The notes under the pieces were generated by a model, which saw only the letters and a program-made list of their open reading frames with translations, made no database searches and was not told the origin of the DNA. From Telopea speciosissima (taxonomy: Eukaryota > Streptophyta > Magnoliopsida > Proteales > Proteaceae), in assembly GCF_018873765.1 (NCBI RefSeq), contig NC_057919.1:69930984-69994983 (forward strand): a DNA stretch of 64,000 nt, written 5' to 3'. Made by a program: the position numbers and the translations under genes. This document shows, piece by piece, positions 44,887 through 57,439 of this stretch (the first letter of the stretch is position 1; each line of letters begins with the position of its first letter).

Positions 44887-44974
44887 CCAATAGGGAGTTC
44901 CCTCATGCTCCTCGTCGTCCGGTGGATCACACTAGCATCTCAAATATTGGAGCATGAGGGAGCCCACCTATTGG
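44887..44974. repeat. 25-bp imperfect hairpin
   Basis: CCAATAGGGAGTTCCCTCAT.. (44887-44911) pairs with its inverted partner (44949-44974) apart from a few central bases, leaving a loop of about 37 bp. Probably the core of a small MITE. Confidence 0.65.
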
Positions 44975-45672
44975 TAAACATGAACTCTTGGCCACGATCC
45001 CGGCCGTGCAGATGTGGACTCTTCACTGCATAGCACTGACCCCGAGGTGAAGATAACCCTCCATTAGCAAATGAATATATTCAGAATATAGAGGCAGTAG
45101 GTGGTACTTGTGTATAGGGACTTTAGTTCAGGCCAGCAAGGCCACTGGCATGCAGATTTCTCAAATTTTCTATTTCATTGTGCGACTCAAAAAAAAAAGG
45201 TACCTCTTCAGAAGCTGCTCTTGCACTTTGTCACTCTACCCCCGCCTTTAGCCTCCATCATCTTGGCCGCGCCCGTACCTTTTGCCATCCTCCCTGCCCT
45301 CCTCCCTCCCTCCCTCTTCCCCTTCCACGGCCTACTCCAGGGCTTTCCTGTTAGTGATCGGTTGGCGATGGATAAAACCACAAGTAAGGAGGATATCCAC
45401 TAATTGAATATATACGCTATACAAAGTTTAAATACGGACAAACCAAGGACACCAAAGAGAAAACAACAAGCATATGCTAAATCCTTTTAGATGTAGACCC
45501 ATGGTTATGCAATTTCATATCAATCATGGATCAAGTAACTTTAATTGAGACTACATAAAATTCTTCTGGATCAGTTCTTTACATTAGTTCAAATATAAGA
45601 CTTTTAGTAATTTCGGAATTATCAGTATTAGAGCTAAAAACCCAGGCCGGCCTTCTACAATAAAGGGAAAGT

Positions 45673-45923
45673 CTTATTGTAACCAACATGGTGAACTAAG
45701 AAGTTGTAACCTTACTTTTTTTCCCTTTTAAGATAAGATAACTTTTTCCAACGAGGATAAATCTTGTCATTCCACATAAATACTGCATTAATTAACTTTG
45801 AACTTTTTGAAAATCCTTTTTACCCCCGCATTAAGTACTGCATTAAATAACTTTTGAGAATAAGACAAAGGGCAATTAAAATTATGTTACAACTTCTTAG
45901 TTCACCACTTTGGCGACAACAAG
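45673..45923. mobile_element. MITE with 38-bp arms
   Basis: The arms 45673-45710 and 45886-45923 share TGGTGAACTAAGAAGTTGTA and are related over their full length with a few differences near the outer ends. The middle is AT-rich. Total 251 bp. Confidence 0.65.
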
Positions 45924-46204
45924 CTGCACCCTACAATAAAATATCTAACCAACAACTGGCTCCTTCCATATAGGGGAGGAAAAAGGAAAAGAAAAAAAAA
46001 TTTATCTGCAAACACGAAGCATATACCAGAGCGGCTTTTGGTTTGTTCCTGAACTACCTGGAAAGTAAATCAGCCAAGGAAGTCACCCAATTAGTTTGAA
46101 AGAAAAAAAAAAAGAATAAAGAGAATATTCAGGACAAAATATATGCATAACACCAGCTTTTTAAGATTATGCTATATAAGTCAGCCAAAAGGTGTTCCAT
46201 ACCA

Positions 46205-46400
46205 AAAAATACAACAACACAGCCTTATCCCAACTAAATGGGGTTGGCTACATGGATCTTTTCAAAACAAAGTAGGGAACATTGAGGTCCACACAAAGGG
46301 AAGGAAAATAATTGGAATGGAGAATAAAAATGAAGAAATGAGATAAGAGACGTGAGAAGTAAAACAATGAAAAATGAAAGATGCAAGTAAGAGGAAAAAT
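46205..46400 (-). mobile_element. RTE-type LINE 3' end
   Basis: In reverse complement the segment contains GATCCATGTAGCCAACCCCA, then TTTAGTTGGGATAAGGCTG and TTGTTGT, the conserved RTE terminus. It is preceded by a CTTTCATTTTTC-like untranslated stretch also seen at 27505-27930. Only the 3' end is present. Confidence 0.7.
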
Positions 46401-49400
46401 GATGGCCCAGGAAATCAAGAAAATCTCAACTACATACCAAAAAATACAAAATAAAAATCAAGGGGATAATATGTATAACCACATTATGAAGCAACAGAAG
46501 TGCTCATGTTTATACCACAGCATAAAGCAATAAGGAACCACTCAAATTTATCATTCATCACTGCAAAGCAACAAGGGAGCACTCACATTTATCATCACTA
46601 TATTATAAAACAATGAAGAAGATTCAACATATATCATTTTTCCTCCTTGAGTGAAGACTAATCATTGTTTTTCTTACCTTCTCAAACTCTGGAGGGCAGA
46701 TCCGGCTGTGATACTGCCAGAAACTCTTCTAGTTATGTCAGTCTATTTGCCACATAAAATAACTGTTGGCACTCAAATTAGGTGGACATGTCCACGACTC
46801 CACATCATCATCTAATCATGATTTAATTATCAATCCAATCTGACTTCACCACGTGCCAGTGTACTGCCCTGAAATTATTGACAAATATATTTTGTCTGAA
46901 GACAAAGATCATTTAAGAAACAAGGGAAAAAGCCAGATCATTTTGTTGAATTGTTTGGGACAGAGTCAAATGCATTGATTAGTGTTGAATTGAACCCTAG
47001 CATCTGATGAAAGCCTGCCTTTTGAACAAGAAGAGCAATAAAATGCCAGCTCAGACAATATATTTACACTGGCAAATTAGAGCTTAGGTCGTCTGTTCTA
47101 ATCATGAGAGACACAAAATCTCCTGATAGCAACCATCAAGAGGCATCTCAGAAGTGAGAATACTTCCCAACGATATCCAGGTTAACAACTGTTAAACGAA
47201 TCCTTAATTCTAAACTTTACCCTTACAGATGATGTTCCAGAAGAATGAAGCTGACACATTGCTTGGAAATGGATACACATTGACCCACATAAGATGATTC
47301 TTTTTTCTGATTCTGTTGAAGTTTTAAACTTATCACTGACTTAACTGCCAATAATCTCATGTGTTTTCCCTAAAGATAATAAATAAAAGGTAAAATGGTC
47401 AACCAACTGAGCGAGAAGAATTGAAACACATCATATTAGGTCTAAACTGAGAATGAGTGATCTGTAAACCATAAGAATGTTACGTCCGGTCAGCAAGCAA
47501 CCATTCTCAATGTTATCATCAGAGGTGCACTTCACTAGAAGCTTCCCATCTATGCTCAGTCAAGAGCTTGGCAAAGATCACATGGGTGCCTCTACCAAAG
47601 CCACTCGCTAAGGCCAACAGGATACTGCCTCCAGGAGCACACCATTGTCTGATTTGGCTAAAATACATCATCCCGGAGAGGTGCGTATGTGACACAGACT
47701 AAGAGAGATGTTTATGTAATGCATATATGGATGTAAATATGATATTGCAAATACATACATTTGTACAATTTCAATTTTCTGTATTATAGAATTCATTCGA
47801 GTTAGCAGAAGCAGAGCAGTTGTCTTGTAAGGCCAACCAAAACGGCACACTTATATCTGCCACATGGTACCTTATAATAATGCTCAAATTTAATAAGACA
47901 GGTAGGTCACACTATTCCCCATTTACCTACAAAAGTTTTCAGCCCAATCCAAATTCCACACAAAAGAGGGTCAAAGCTTAGCTAAAAGTCATGGATATGG
48001 ACAAAATAGTTTGGCTTTTGAAAATACACAATGAAATAAAAATATAAATGACCATATGATGGAGTAAAACCACCAAATTTGACACAAGTAATCCAAATAA
48101 GACCTTGCCTATCCATAGACCACCAAAATTGACACATGGCTAATCCAAAGTAGACCCTAACTATCCATATGGTTGGAACTTTCTAAATCATGTACCATGT
48201 GAAACAAATCAGCTGGGTCATTTTTCCAAGCCTAGCAAAACAGCCTTTCTGACACAATTTTGCCTAAAAATACTTAAATAAATGGAAGAGTAAATCAACC
48301 TAAAATTTGAGAAGCAGTAAAGTTAAAACCACTGAATTCCATTATTCCACCATATTGGACAAAAAGTGGAAAGGAAGTTGAAGATTTTCTCCATTTTTTG
48401 GAAGACTTGGACTCAAAAAAACCTTTGCAAATTATCTCCCAAACAATCCAAATGATGGCAAGGGCAACAGCTTCCACGAGATACTGCATGTTTTGTTTAA
48501 GAAATTTGCTCCCACTAAGCAATAGAAGATCTCAATGACCTAAGAATACCCAACAAATGCCGAATCTGCTTAAAAACTGGAGCTGACTACTGAATTTAGG
48601 CACAACAAAATAACAAAAGTTTGGCATTTTCCTTGTTCTGGTTGCACAGAACATTCTAGGAATCTTATGCCCTCTTGATCAAGGTGCCAACTGTAAGCAT
48701 TGTCCCTATAAGCAAAAGGATACTTTTGAGGGTATGCATAGACTGCAAATCAGAAATGAAGGGAAGGAAGATCCCTTGAACTTCCCCATCAAATATAAGA
48801 AAAGATTCCACAATCCCCACCCCCCCACCCCCCAAAAAAAGGAAATATCTTTTGAAAGCATGCACAATAATGATTTCAACAAGCCAATTTACTGAATATT
48901 TAGATGTGTATTTGAAGAACAAACTTATTATCTCACCCCAAGTACTTGGGGTTGGCTATATAAATCCTATTCTGCCATTTCACTATATTAAGGGTTGAAA
49001 GTTGAAACTGAAAACTTTCAAATGGGACTGAAAATACCTCATCTGGAACTTGAAGATATTTGATTGTATTCCCGCATGTGTAGCACTCTGGCATTGACCA
49101 AAACCTGTCCCCGTCCTACACTGAAACTCCACTCTTAGATGCCCGACACACACATATATATAGAATCAAATAGAAAATAAAGGGCAACTACTTTTGAGGT
49201 GCGGATGACTTCACGCAGATGACTGTTCATCCAAGTATCAGATTTTACCTAATGTCCAACAAAGAACCACCGTAAAATGACGAACCATGGTGCAGAAACA
49301 CCCCCAACTTAAACTTTAGTAGCGAATAGAACCACAAATTGAAATCCATGTGGAAGAAAATACAACTCTTACCATAGGATGACCCTGCGCCGTCTTAAGC

Positions 49401-49860
49401 AGAGAAAGATGGAGCTGAAAGCCTGCAACGACAGTAATTGAATCAGTAAAGAAAATATCCAAAAAGAAATCCAAAATAGATTTGCAGGAGAAGATAAGAT
49501 ATACGTGAAACGACTATTAGATCAAAAACAACATAACATTTTCACGAACACAAAAGCAGAACCAGAAAGAAGAACTTGCGGTCACATGGTCGTCAAAACA
49601 GACTGAAAAACTAAGAAGAGATTTCGAACCTTTTTAATATTTAGAGACCAAACAGTACAGACTTAAGTGCAGTAATCTAAGTCGGATATTTGCGATAAAC
49701 CCTAGCTTCTTATGAAGCTTGTGAAGTTGCAAAACCGAAATCTAGACCTTCTATGCGAAATTGCAGATGAGAAATTTTGGAAATACAAAAAATGGTAACA
49801 AGAAACGAAGGTAGCTGTACCTCTTCGCTTCATTTCTCCGAGTTTACCAGTTTTCTTTCG
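46401..49860. other. Intergenic, no gene supported
   Basis: AT-rich DNA. A short RTE terminus relic lies at about 48925-48975 (CCCCAAGTACTTGGGGTTGG, minus orientation). Open frames at 47668-47850, 48295-48522 and 48665-48922 have no recognised domain. The stretch 49190-49860 has GT/AG words that could be leader exons of something read leftward, but no coding frame supports this. Confidence 0.5.
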
Positions 49861-49899
49861 CTTCGAAATATATACTATAACGCATTTGAACCAGGGTTT
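49861..49899 (+). repeat. Left copy of a 39-bp direct repeat flanking the palindrome
   Basis: It matches 51953-51991 at 37 of 39 positions, starting CTTCGAAATATATACTA. The two copies lie just outside the inverted-repeat element. Confidence 0.85.
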
Positions 49900-49934
49900 T
49901 GGTGCACGGCATCGGCACCGGCATTAGTCGCCGC

Positions 49935-51784
49935 CAAGGTTGTAAAAGTCGGGTTTCGAGTAGGTTTCGATCACCATATCTCAATCGAAATCTGAGACTT
50001 TCTCCAGACTAACTCAAACCTTAGTTTCGAGACCCGTTAGTGGTTTTTTTGCTCTGATTGTTATTGTGTTGCGTATTTTTTACATTTTAAACTCAATTCA
50101 AACATTAGTTTCACATAGAGAACACTAAAAATATTACTTATGGTTTTAATCCAAGTTTGATACTGTATGTTGTTCTTGGACATGGTATCGAGTAAAGTTT
50201 GACAAAAACATAACTCCTTCAATATAAATGATAGCTTTCCAACAAATCCAAGATTGCTTAAATCTGATTTATATTGAAGGAATTATGTACCGGTCAAACT
50301 TAATTTGGTGTGTGCGAATGCTGTCAAAATCACTCTGAATGAAAATATTTTTTTGGACATCAAAACAAATAAATATTTTACCATACTTTTGGTTTTTAAT
50401 AATATTTTACCATATTAAGATTTATGGAAGTTTTAGATTTGAGAAAAAACCCAGCATTAGAAAGTTGAAAATTGCACCTACCGTAAAAAATCCAATTTTT
50501 TTTCTTGAACTCGGGGGTTGACTTTTTTTCGTTTTTAGAATTTGATTTTTTAACTATTTTTATTGGATTCAAATAGGGGATATTTGCTTATTTATGAATA
50601 ATATCTTAAGTAAATGAATCATTTACTTAAATAATATTAGACACTAAGTGTCTGTCCTGGTTTTTGGCCTAGTTTCTGGCATAATTACTTGTCTGTCCTA
50701 GTTTCGAGCCAAGTTTCTCCTAGTTTTGATGGGTATATGTGTCGAAACCATAGAACAAAAACTCGACCGAAACCTATCGAAACCATTGAGTTAACTCGGT
50801 TTCCCAGGTTTTCAAGACGAGTTGAAGGGAGATTTTATAAAATTCTTGGATTGGATCGGGTTTCGATGGTTTCGATCAGTTTCGACCATATTTCGGTGGT
50901 TTCAACACATATATTCATCGAAACTAGGGGAAACTTGGCTCGAAACTAGGTCAGACAGTTATTTATGCCAGAAACTATGTCAGAATCCAAGACAGACACT
51001 TAGTTATGCCTAATATCATTTAGGTAAATGAATTTGTATTTCATTTACTTAAGATATTATTCATAAATAAGCAAATACCCCCTTATTTGAATCCAATAAA
51101 AATAGTTTAAAAATCAAATTTCAAAAGGAAAAAAAATCAACCCTCAGTTCAAGAACAAAAACTTGATTTTGGACGGTAGGTGCAATTTTCAATTTTCTAA
51201 TGCTGGGGTTTTTCTCAAATCTAAAAATTCCATAAATCTTAATATGGTAAAACATTGCTAAAAACCAAAAGTGCGTTAAATATTCATTTGTTTTGATGTC
51301 CAAACAAAAATATTTTCATTCATAGCAATTTTAACAGCATTTGCGTAGACCAAAGTAAGTTTGACCGGTACATAACTCCTTCAATATAAATCAGATTTAA
51401 GTAATCTCGGACTTATTGGAAAGCTATCAAAACAAAGCTTTCTAACAAATTAAAGATTGCTTAAATCTCATTTATATTGATGGAGTTATGTTCTGGTCAA
51501 ATCTTATTTGATATCATGTCCAAAAACAATATACAGTATCAAACTTGGATCAAAACCACAAGTAATATATTTAGTGTTATTTATGTGAAACTAATGCATG
51601 GATTGTGAGTTTCAAATGTCAAAAATAGTAAGCACAACAAGAATCAAGGTTAAAAAACAACTTCTGAGCCTCAAAACCGAGGTTCGAGTTAGCATGGAGA
51701 AAGTTTCAAGTTTCTACCGAGATATGGTCGAAATCGAGACAAACTCGTTTTCTGGCTGGTCGAAACCCGAGTTTTAGAACCTTG
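49935..51784. mobile_element. Long palindromic fold-back element, arms about 0.8 kb
   Basis: The left arm (49935 to about 50745) and right arm (about 50911-51784) are reverse complements along almost their full length; by eye about nine bases in ten match. The right arm has about 55 extra bases near 51420-51470, which look like a local duplication. The loop (about 50745-50910) is rich in TTTCGA and GGTTTCGA words and has its own inverted copy just outside the right arm (about 51785-51952). No coding region is recognisable. A transcript through it would form a very long double-stranded RNA. Confidence 0.82.
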
Positions 51785-51952
51785 ATCGAAACCACCGAAA
51801 AATGGTCGAAAACAGTTGAAATTGGTCGAAACCATCGAAACTCGGTCGAATCTAGGGATTTTATAAAATCCCCCTTCAACTCGTCTAGAAGACCTGCAAA
51901 ATCGAGTTAACTAGATGGTTTTGACAGGTTTTGGCCAAGTTTTTATTCCATG

Positions 51953-51991
51953 CTTCGAAATATATACTAGAACGCCTTTGAACCAGGGTTT
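51953..51991 (+). repeat. Right copy of the 39-bp direct repeat
   Basis: Partner of 49861-49899. The copy is followed directly by the GGCC-rich hAT-like relic. Confidence 0.85.
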
Positions 51992-52434
51992 ATTGGCCTT
52001 GGCAAGGCCGGGTCGGGTCTGGGTTGAGGCCTCGGCCCTAGCAGGGGCCAGCCCGACCTTGTATTATATAGTATATATTTAAAAAATATGCAAAGAGAGG
52101 CTCTTTGTAGAACGGTTAAAATTCTTTTACCATGACCAATTGCTCGAAGGTTCGAGTCTAGTAACAACCTGTTTCTGAAATATTGTGTTTTTTTATAGGT
52201 TGGGCTTTGTTAAGTGGGTAGACTGAGTGGGCTTTATTAGTTCCACAAACTCATGGGCAAAGATATTCAGGGCCAATAGGGCCGGGCCAGGCTTGGGAAA
52301 ACCCTGCCAGGACCGGGCTGGGTTGAGGGTATGCTTGGCCCTGGCAGGGCCGGGCTGGGCTTGGGTTTAGGTTAAGGCTCCTTGGGTTGGGTTAAGATTT
52401 AGTGCAACCCGGCCGAGCCCGACCCGTTGACACC
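51992..52434. mobile_element. hAT-like relic, right end only
   Basis: GGCCGGGTCGGG, GGGCCGGGC and GGCCCTGGCAGGG words alternate, and the block ends TTGACACCCCTA at about 52434, the same terminus as 28791-29212. The left terminus is missing. A box-B-like GGTTCGAGTCT word at 52149-52159 hints at a tRNA-derived SINE inside it (about 52098-52180); this is weak. Confidence 0.5.
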
Positions 52435-53140
52435 CCTATCTATACCTATTTGATGATGGCCATGTTATTACAACAGATCAGATAGCCACTATCTATTTGG
52501 AAACACCCAAAAACAAGACTAGCAGGGGTAATGTTCAATCTTTGGAGGTAAATTCAGAAACTTATGCCAATGTAGCTTATAACTTACAATACTAGAGACC
52601 TAAAACTGAATACTTTCAATTTTTGTTGTAAAAAGAAGATCATTTCTTGATAAAGCTTTCCATATATTCATGCATCCAGATAGAATTATTGATGGAACTC
52701 CAAGGTCTATAAGGTACTATTTCTTGATATAGCTTCAATATATTCATGCATCTAGTTAGTGGGGTTGCATTAATTTAACGGGATAGCTCAAGGGGTGGGG
52801 TTGATAATTCTCCTTTTTTTAAACTTAAAAAATTGCTTAAAATTGCTAGCATGTGTTAGATACCTCCTAACTTACCTGCTCACATGCTCCTCACTGAAAA
52901 GAGGAAAAAAAAGAGAGGCTTAAACAAACATTAAACAGTTTCCTAAGTTCAAAACCATATCTTGAGAGTTAATTGCATAGTAATCACAACACTCGAACAT
53001 TTGGAGTGTGAAGTACTCTAGTTTTGTTGGAGCAAGTTAAGGGGATGATCTATTGCTTGCCTCAACATTTTTAAGGAGATGATCTATTGCTTGCCTCATA
53101 GTTCTCCTTTCTCTGGAATCGGTTAGGGTTTCAGTTTCAA
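52435..53140. other. Intergenic, no gene seen
   Basis: AT-rich spacer with two copies of a GATGATCTATTGCTTGCCTCA phrase about 35 bp apart (53043-53100) and repeated TTTCTTGATA(A/T)AGCTT phrases near 52640-52735. No coding support. Confidence 0.5.
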
Positions 53141-53580
53141 ACACTAAACGATTTGGGGAAGATAAGGGCAATTTGGTCACTTTGCTTTTTAATTTTGGTG
53201 GGTTTTTGTCATAGTGGTATTTTGGTCATTAGATTTTCTGAAACTAACGTTTAACGTCCGAGACTAACGGACTGGACTAAAGTGTTACAAAGTTTTGAAA
53301 GTAGGGATGCATTTGCAATTAGTTAAGTTTTAAGGGTGCATTTGTACAAAAGGGCAATTTGAGGGGGCATTTGGGAAAAACCCTAATAAATTAGAAGGGA
53401 AGAGTTCCCTATTTAGGAACATGGCCCTTGCTCCAGCATGAGGACCAATGGGAGTGCGCATGGAAACAGCAATGGGGGGTGAGATTTTCGTCTTTCATGA
53501 GAGTGGGGCGGTCATTTCACACCATTAAGTGTCTAGGCGCAGGAGCTATGCTCCCAGACAGAATCTTTTTTCCCTAAATT
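53141..53580. mobile_element. Transposon relics (MULE-like end and MITE half)
   Basis: From 53150 to 53390 the text GGGCAATTTGGTCACTTTG, then GTTAACGT-like and AGTCTCGGACG-like middle, then GGGCAATTTGAGGGGGCATTTGGG has the feel of a non-autonomous element with related ends. At 53523-53572, TTAAGTGTCTAGGCGCAGGAG resembles an end of the 28587-28752 MITE family. Boundaries are unsure. Confidence 0.4.
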
Positions 53581-55698
53581 AAATGACAATGTCGTCTAGC
53601 GGTGCAAGGACCATGCCCTACCATGTAGTCAATAGTGACAAAGCCCATGCTCCAAATTTTTTGAGTTTTTAAAAGCCCATGCTTCTAAATTTCTGAATTT
53701 TTTTTTCTTCTTTTTTTTTAGGAAAATTGAGATTAAATATCACATGATGCGTTGAACGAGATTGAAATTTTGTAGACAAGTAGACATCAACTCTATCGCT
53801 CATATGTAAAGTTCCTATCCAACTAAAATTAGCGCAGTGACAAAACAAGGCATTGAAACATCCTAAGGCTACGAAGGAGATGCATATGACCATGGAGATC
53901 GAGGGGTGCATGAACTTACATGAGAGGAACTGTTATAAGGATGTGAAGCTTAAATTTGTTATATGACCAATTTAGATCATTCCTTATATATCCAATGGTC
54001 AAATTTGTTACATTATGCTTCCGCATAACAAAAAAAACCCTACTTGTCCACTTGCGATTCTCTTGTGAGTTGTCATTAAGGATATTAAAATTGGATTTAG
54101 GGGTCGAATTGGGATCGGAATCTACCAGCATATGTCCAAAAAACTCTAGAATCCAACACTCCAAAACTGCTGGAACCAAGATGGCCACACCAAATGGGGA
54201 TCCAAATGTAAGGTAGGAACTTGGTCGTGTATTATACATGTATCTGAACGTTTTATTCCAAAAAATGTATTTTATCGTGTTCAGTTATAAATCCGGCCAA
54301 AGACGTGTTTTTAACTTGGATCCATATTATACACGTATAATAACGGAATTATACAGATAAAAATACTTTTTTACTAAAAGAAAAAACCCTCGCTCCATCC
54401 TGTTCGAACAATCGAACCCAAATCGAGTAACCGACACCCGACGGTGAGGTAACCCCTGCCCCATTCATCTTCTTCATCCCCTATTTCCCTATTCCCCTAT
54501 TCCCCTGCTCCTTCCAAGTCTCCGTCTCCGTTCACGGTGGCCGGCGAGATATTCCTGCTCCTTCCTATTCTACATTCTGTTGCTTCCGTAGTGGATGCAA
54601 GCCGTATTCCTCACTCCTCAGCTATCTGTGTGCGACGAAGGATAAGGTGGGTGATGTTTTGGTGACATATTTCCTAGTGGTTTATTTCACTCTTTGATTT
54701 AATTTCATTATTCAACTAATCAACTCTACCTTTTGCAGTGGTGCGATCCGTATTCCTCTGTTCCTCTTCTTCTTCTTCGTCTCCGGTAGCCGATCTCCGA
54801 CAGTGAGATACCCTCTGCCCCTTCCTATTTAGTGGGTCTTTTTTTTTTATCTGTTGTCTGTTGTTCTTTTAACTCTTCTCGTATTCAGTAGATGTTTTAT
54901 ATATCATCCAGCACGAACCGTGGCTATTCATTCTTCAGCCCTGCCTTTTGTTGTTTAGTTTCTTAATATGAAATTTGAATTATTTATTGTAATAATTTAT
55001 GAAAAAGCTTCATCTTTTGATTCTGGAATACATGATTCTGGAATACATCTTCCAGTATATTCCAGAATCAAATAAAGTATTAAGCAAGATCATTTTTCAA
55101 GCTTCCATTCTGGCACCCAGCTTGATGATGTACCTCGACCTCCTCAGCACTAAACCATGAAGATGACTGTCTGTTAAATAAGAGAGGGATAAAGCAAAGC
55201 TTAGCAATAGAAAACATGTTCTCACTTTTAAGTGAATACATCCATAGTTGACCATCCTAACAAATCTGAACACATGCACTTTGTTGAATACATCCATAGC
55301 TACATCCATTTGCTGTCATTTCTAAAACCAGAAATAGATTTGCAATTTAACATGTTACAGTGATCACCAATATGGGATATTATATTGTGTTTATTTTAGT
55401 TGTGAGGTTTCTTTTTGATACAATCATTGTCTATATGCTATTATTTTTTCTACTAGGTGGTGAATGTCTATTACATAGTGAATATATGCACATATTTTTG
55501 CTTATATAGCAGCCGTATTAAACACGTACTATATCATTGCCGTATACGTTTTATTATGCCGGATTGTTGAAAAGTATTATTGCCATCAGATGCGCTTAAT
55601 TGTCATACGTATCCATACCCGTTTGATTGCCGTTCCCGAACTTACTAACTAAGGTCTATACTACTGTAGCAGACTCTTTATTCTCAGAACTCGTCTGA
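53581..55698. other. Intergenic, upstream of the DYW-class PPR gene
   Basis: No gene recognised. Two related C-rich phrases, GACGGTGAGGTAACCCCTGC (about 54440) and GACAGTGAGATACCCTCTGC (about 54798), together with repeated CGTATTCCTC words, suggest an old local duplication, perhaps non-coding leader exons. A 14-bp perfect hairpin with TTGATTCTGGAATA arms lies at about 55017-55073. Confidence 0.45.
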
Positions 55699-57384
55699 AT
55701 GGTTCTTCACAAACATTCGAAGCAATGCCTCAGAGCATATTCAACGATTTCCCTAATATCCCCATCTTTCTACAGTTTCATCATCCGGGCGTCCATTGAA
55801 AAGGGTGCTCTTCAGAAGGCGCTTCTGGACTACAAAGCGATCCTTTTCTCCGGAACAATCCAACCTGACCATCGAACACTGTCGTCTGTCCTGGACGCCT
55901 GTAAGATCTTATTAAATATTAGATTTGCCACCAGTATCCATGCAAGAGTCATCAAAACTGGCTTCCAACTGTACCCATCTGTGTTAGCTCCTCTAGTTGC
56001 AACCTATGTTGCCAGTGATCGCCTTGATCGTGCCTACCAAGTTTCTCGTGAAGCTTTGGAATGGGGTGCCGATCCCCTGTTTGGGAATTTAATCGTTGAT
56101 GGTTATATGAAGAGTGGAGAATTTGATAATGCAAACAAGGTTTTCAAGCAAATGTCGAACAGGGATGTGGTTTCTTGGAACTTGATGATAGCTGGTGGTG
56201 TTAGAAATGCCCGCCCAAAGGAGGCATTGAGTATATTCCAGCAGATGCTTGGCTTGAATTTCAAGCCAAATGGCTTCACCTTCTCTTCAGTTCTCTCTGG
56301 GTGTGCTCGAACTGGAGCTCTTCGCGAGGGCAAGCGGGTACATCAGTTAATGATCGAGCATGGAATTGAGCTCAATTCTATACTGAGTTCGGCCCTAGTA
56401 GACATGTATTCCAAATGTGGAAGAATCCAAACTGCCAAGCAAGTTTTTGACAATGTTCAAAGGAAAGATGTATCTGTTTGGAATGCGATGATAACAGGGC
56501 TAGCGATTCACGGGCTTGCTTTGGATGTGATGGAATTGTTCTCTCGAATGGAAGGTGAAGGTGTTACACCTGACTCCATCACCTTCCTTGGAATCTTGAC
56601 TGCATGTAGCCATTGTGGCCTGGTCGAAGAAGGGTGCCGACATTTCGATTTGATGAGAAGTCATTACTCGATCGAACCACAGCTCGAACACTATGGAGCA
56701 ATGGTTGACCAATTGAGTCGAGCAGGGCTATTAGAAGAAGCATACACGATTATAAAAGCGATGCCAATGGAGCCGGACATGGTAACATGGAGGGCACTTC
56801 TCAGTGCTTGTAGAACTCATGGGAATGCGAAGTTAGGTGAGGTTGCAGTAGAACAAATGGCAAGTCTCTATAGTGGAGATTGTGTGTTGCTCTCAAACAT
56901 ATATTCGGCTTCAAAGAGATGGGACAATGCAGAGAGAGTAAGAGATGTGATGAAGAAGATGGGGATTAGAAAGAACCGTGGATTGAGTTGGGTCGAGATG
57001 GGTGGTTTTGTTCACCAATTCAAGGCTGGTGATAGATCACATCCTGAATCGAACACGATACGTGAGGTATTGGGAAGATTGAGTCAACGGATCAAGATGG
57101 AAGGGTTTGTTCCCATGATGGATTTGGTTTTGATGGATGTTTCAGAGGAGGAAAAGGAAGGGAATCTGAATTTACATAGTGAGAAACTAGCGACGGCTTA
57201 TTGGATTCTGAAGACGAGCCCTGGAACAGAAATTCGAGTATCGAAGAACCTTCGGACTTGTCATGACTGCCATGGCTGGATGAAAATGGTTTCAAGAGTC
57301 TTGAACAGGGTCATAGTTGTGAGGGATCGAATTCGTTTTCATCGTTTTGAAAATGGTTCATGTTCTTGTGGAGACTACTGGTAA
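55699..57384 (+). CDS. DYW-class pentatricopeptide-repeat protein, single exon
   Basis: This class recognises organellar RNA through its PPR repeats and deaminates target C to U with its DYW domain. The 561-residue frame is intact. An in-frame TGA (55696-55698) touches the ATG and fixes the start. The N-terminus is basic and holds RAYS at residues 12-15, which resembles a plant mitochondrial processing motif; targeting is inference. PLS repeats follow (DVVSWNLMIAGGVRN, SSALVDMYSKCG, DVSVWNAMITGLAIHG), then a GLVEEGCRHF block, the E and E+ motifs (CVLLSNIYSASKRWDNAERV, GLSWVE) and the DYW domain (about 467-561). Deaminase residues H493 and E495 (HSE) and C521/C524 (CHDC) are present, with CSCGDYW at the end (C555, C557). 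There are fewer repeats than in many family members. An LRR fragment starts within about 60 bp downstream. Confidence 0.93.
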   Translation: MVLHKHSKQCLRAYSTISLISPSFYSFIIRASIEKGALQKALLDYKAILFSGTIQPDHRTLSSVLDACKILLNIRFATSIHARVIKTGFQLYPSVLAPLVATYVASDRLDRAYQVSREALEWGADPLFGNLIVDGYMKSGEFDNANKVFKQMSNRDVVSWNLMIAGGVRNARPKEALSIFQQMLGLNFKPNGFTFSSVLSGCARTGALREGKRVHQLMIEHGIELNSILSSALVDMYSKCGRIQTAKQVFDNVQRKDVSVWNAMITGLAIHGLALDVMELFSRMEGEGVTPDSITFLGILTACSHCGLVEEGCRHFDLMRSHYSIEPQLEHYGAMVDQLSRAGLLEEAYTIIKAMPMEPDMVTWRALLSACRTHGNAKLGEVAVEQMASLYSGDCVLLSNIYSASKRWDNAERVRDVMKKMGIRKNRGLSWVEMGGFVHQFKAGDRSHPESNTIREVLGRLSQRIKMEGFVPMMDLVLMDVSEEEKEGNLNLHSEKLATAYWILKTSPGTEIRVSKNLRTCHDCHGWMKMVSRVLNRVIVVRDRIRFHRFENGSCSCGDYW

Positions 57385-57439
57385 GTAATCCTCCAGACTC
57401 TACAAAATGGGAAGAAGTTATTCTGGCCTGTTTGTTTCT

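Noticed and set aside
52098-52180. tRNA-like segment with a GGTTCGAGTCT box B
   Set aside because: No cloverleaf or good box A could be seen; at best a SINE remnant inside the hAT-like relic.
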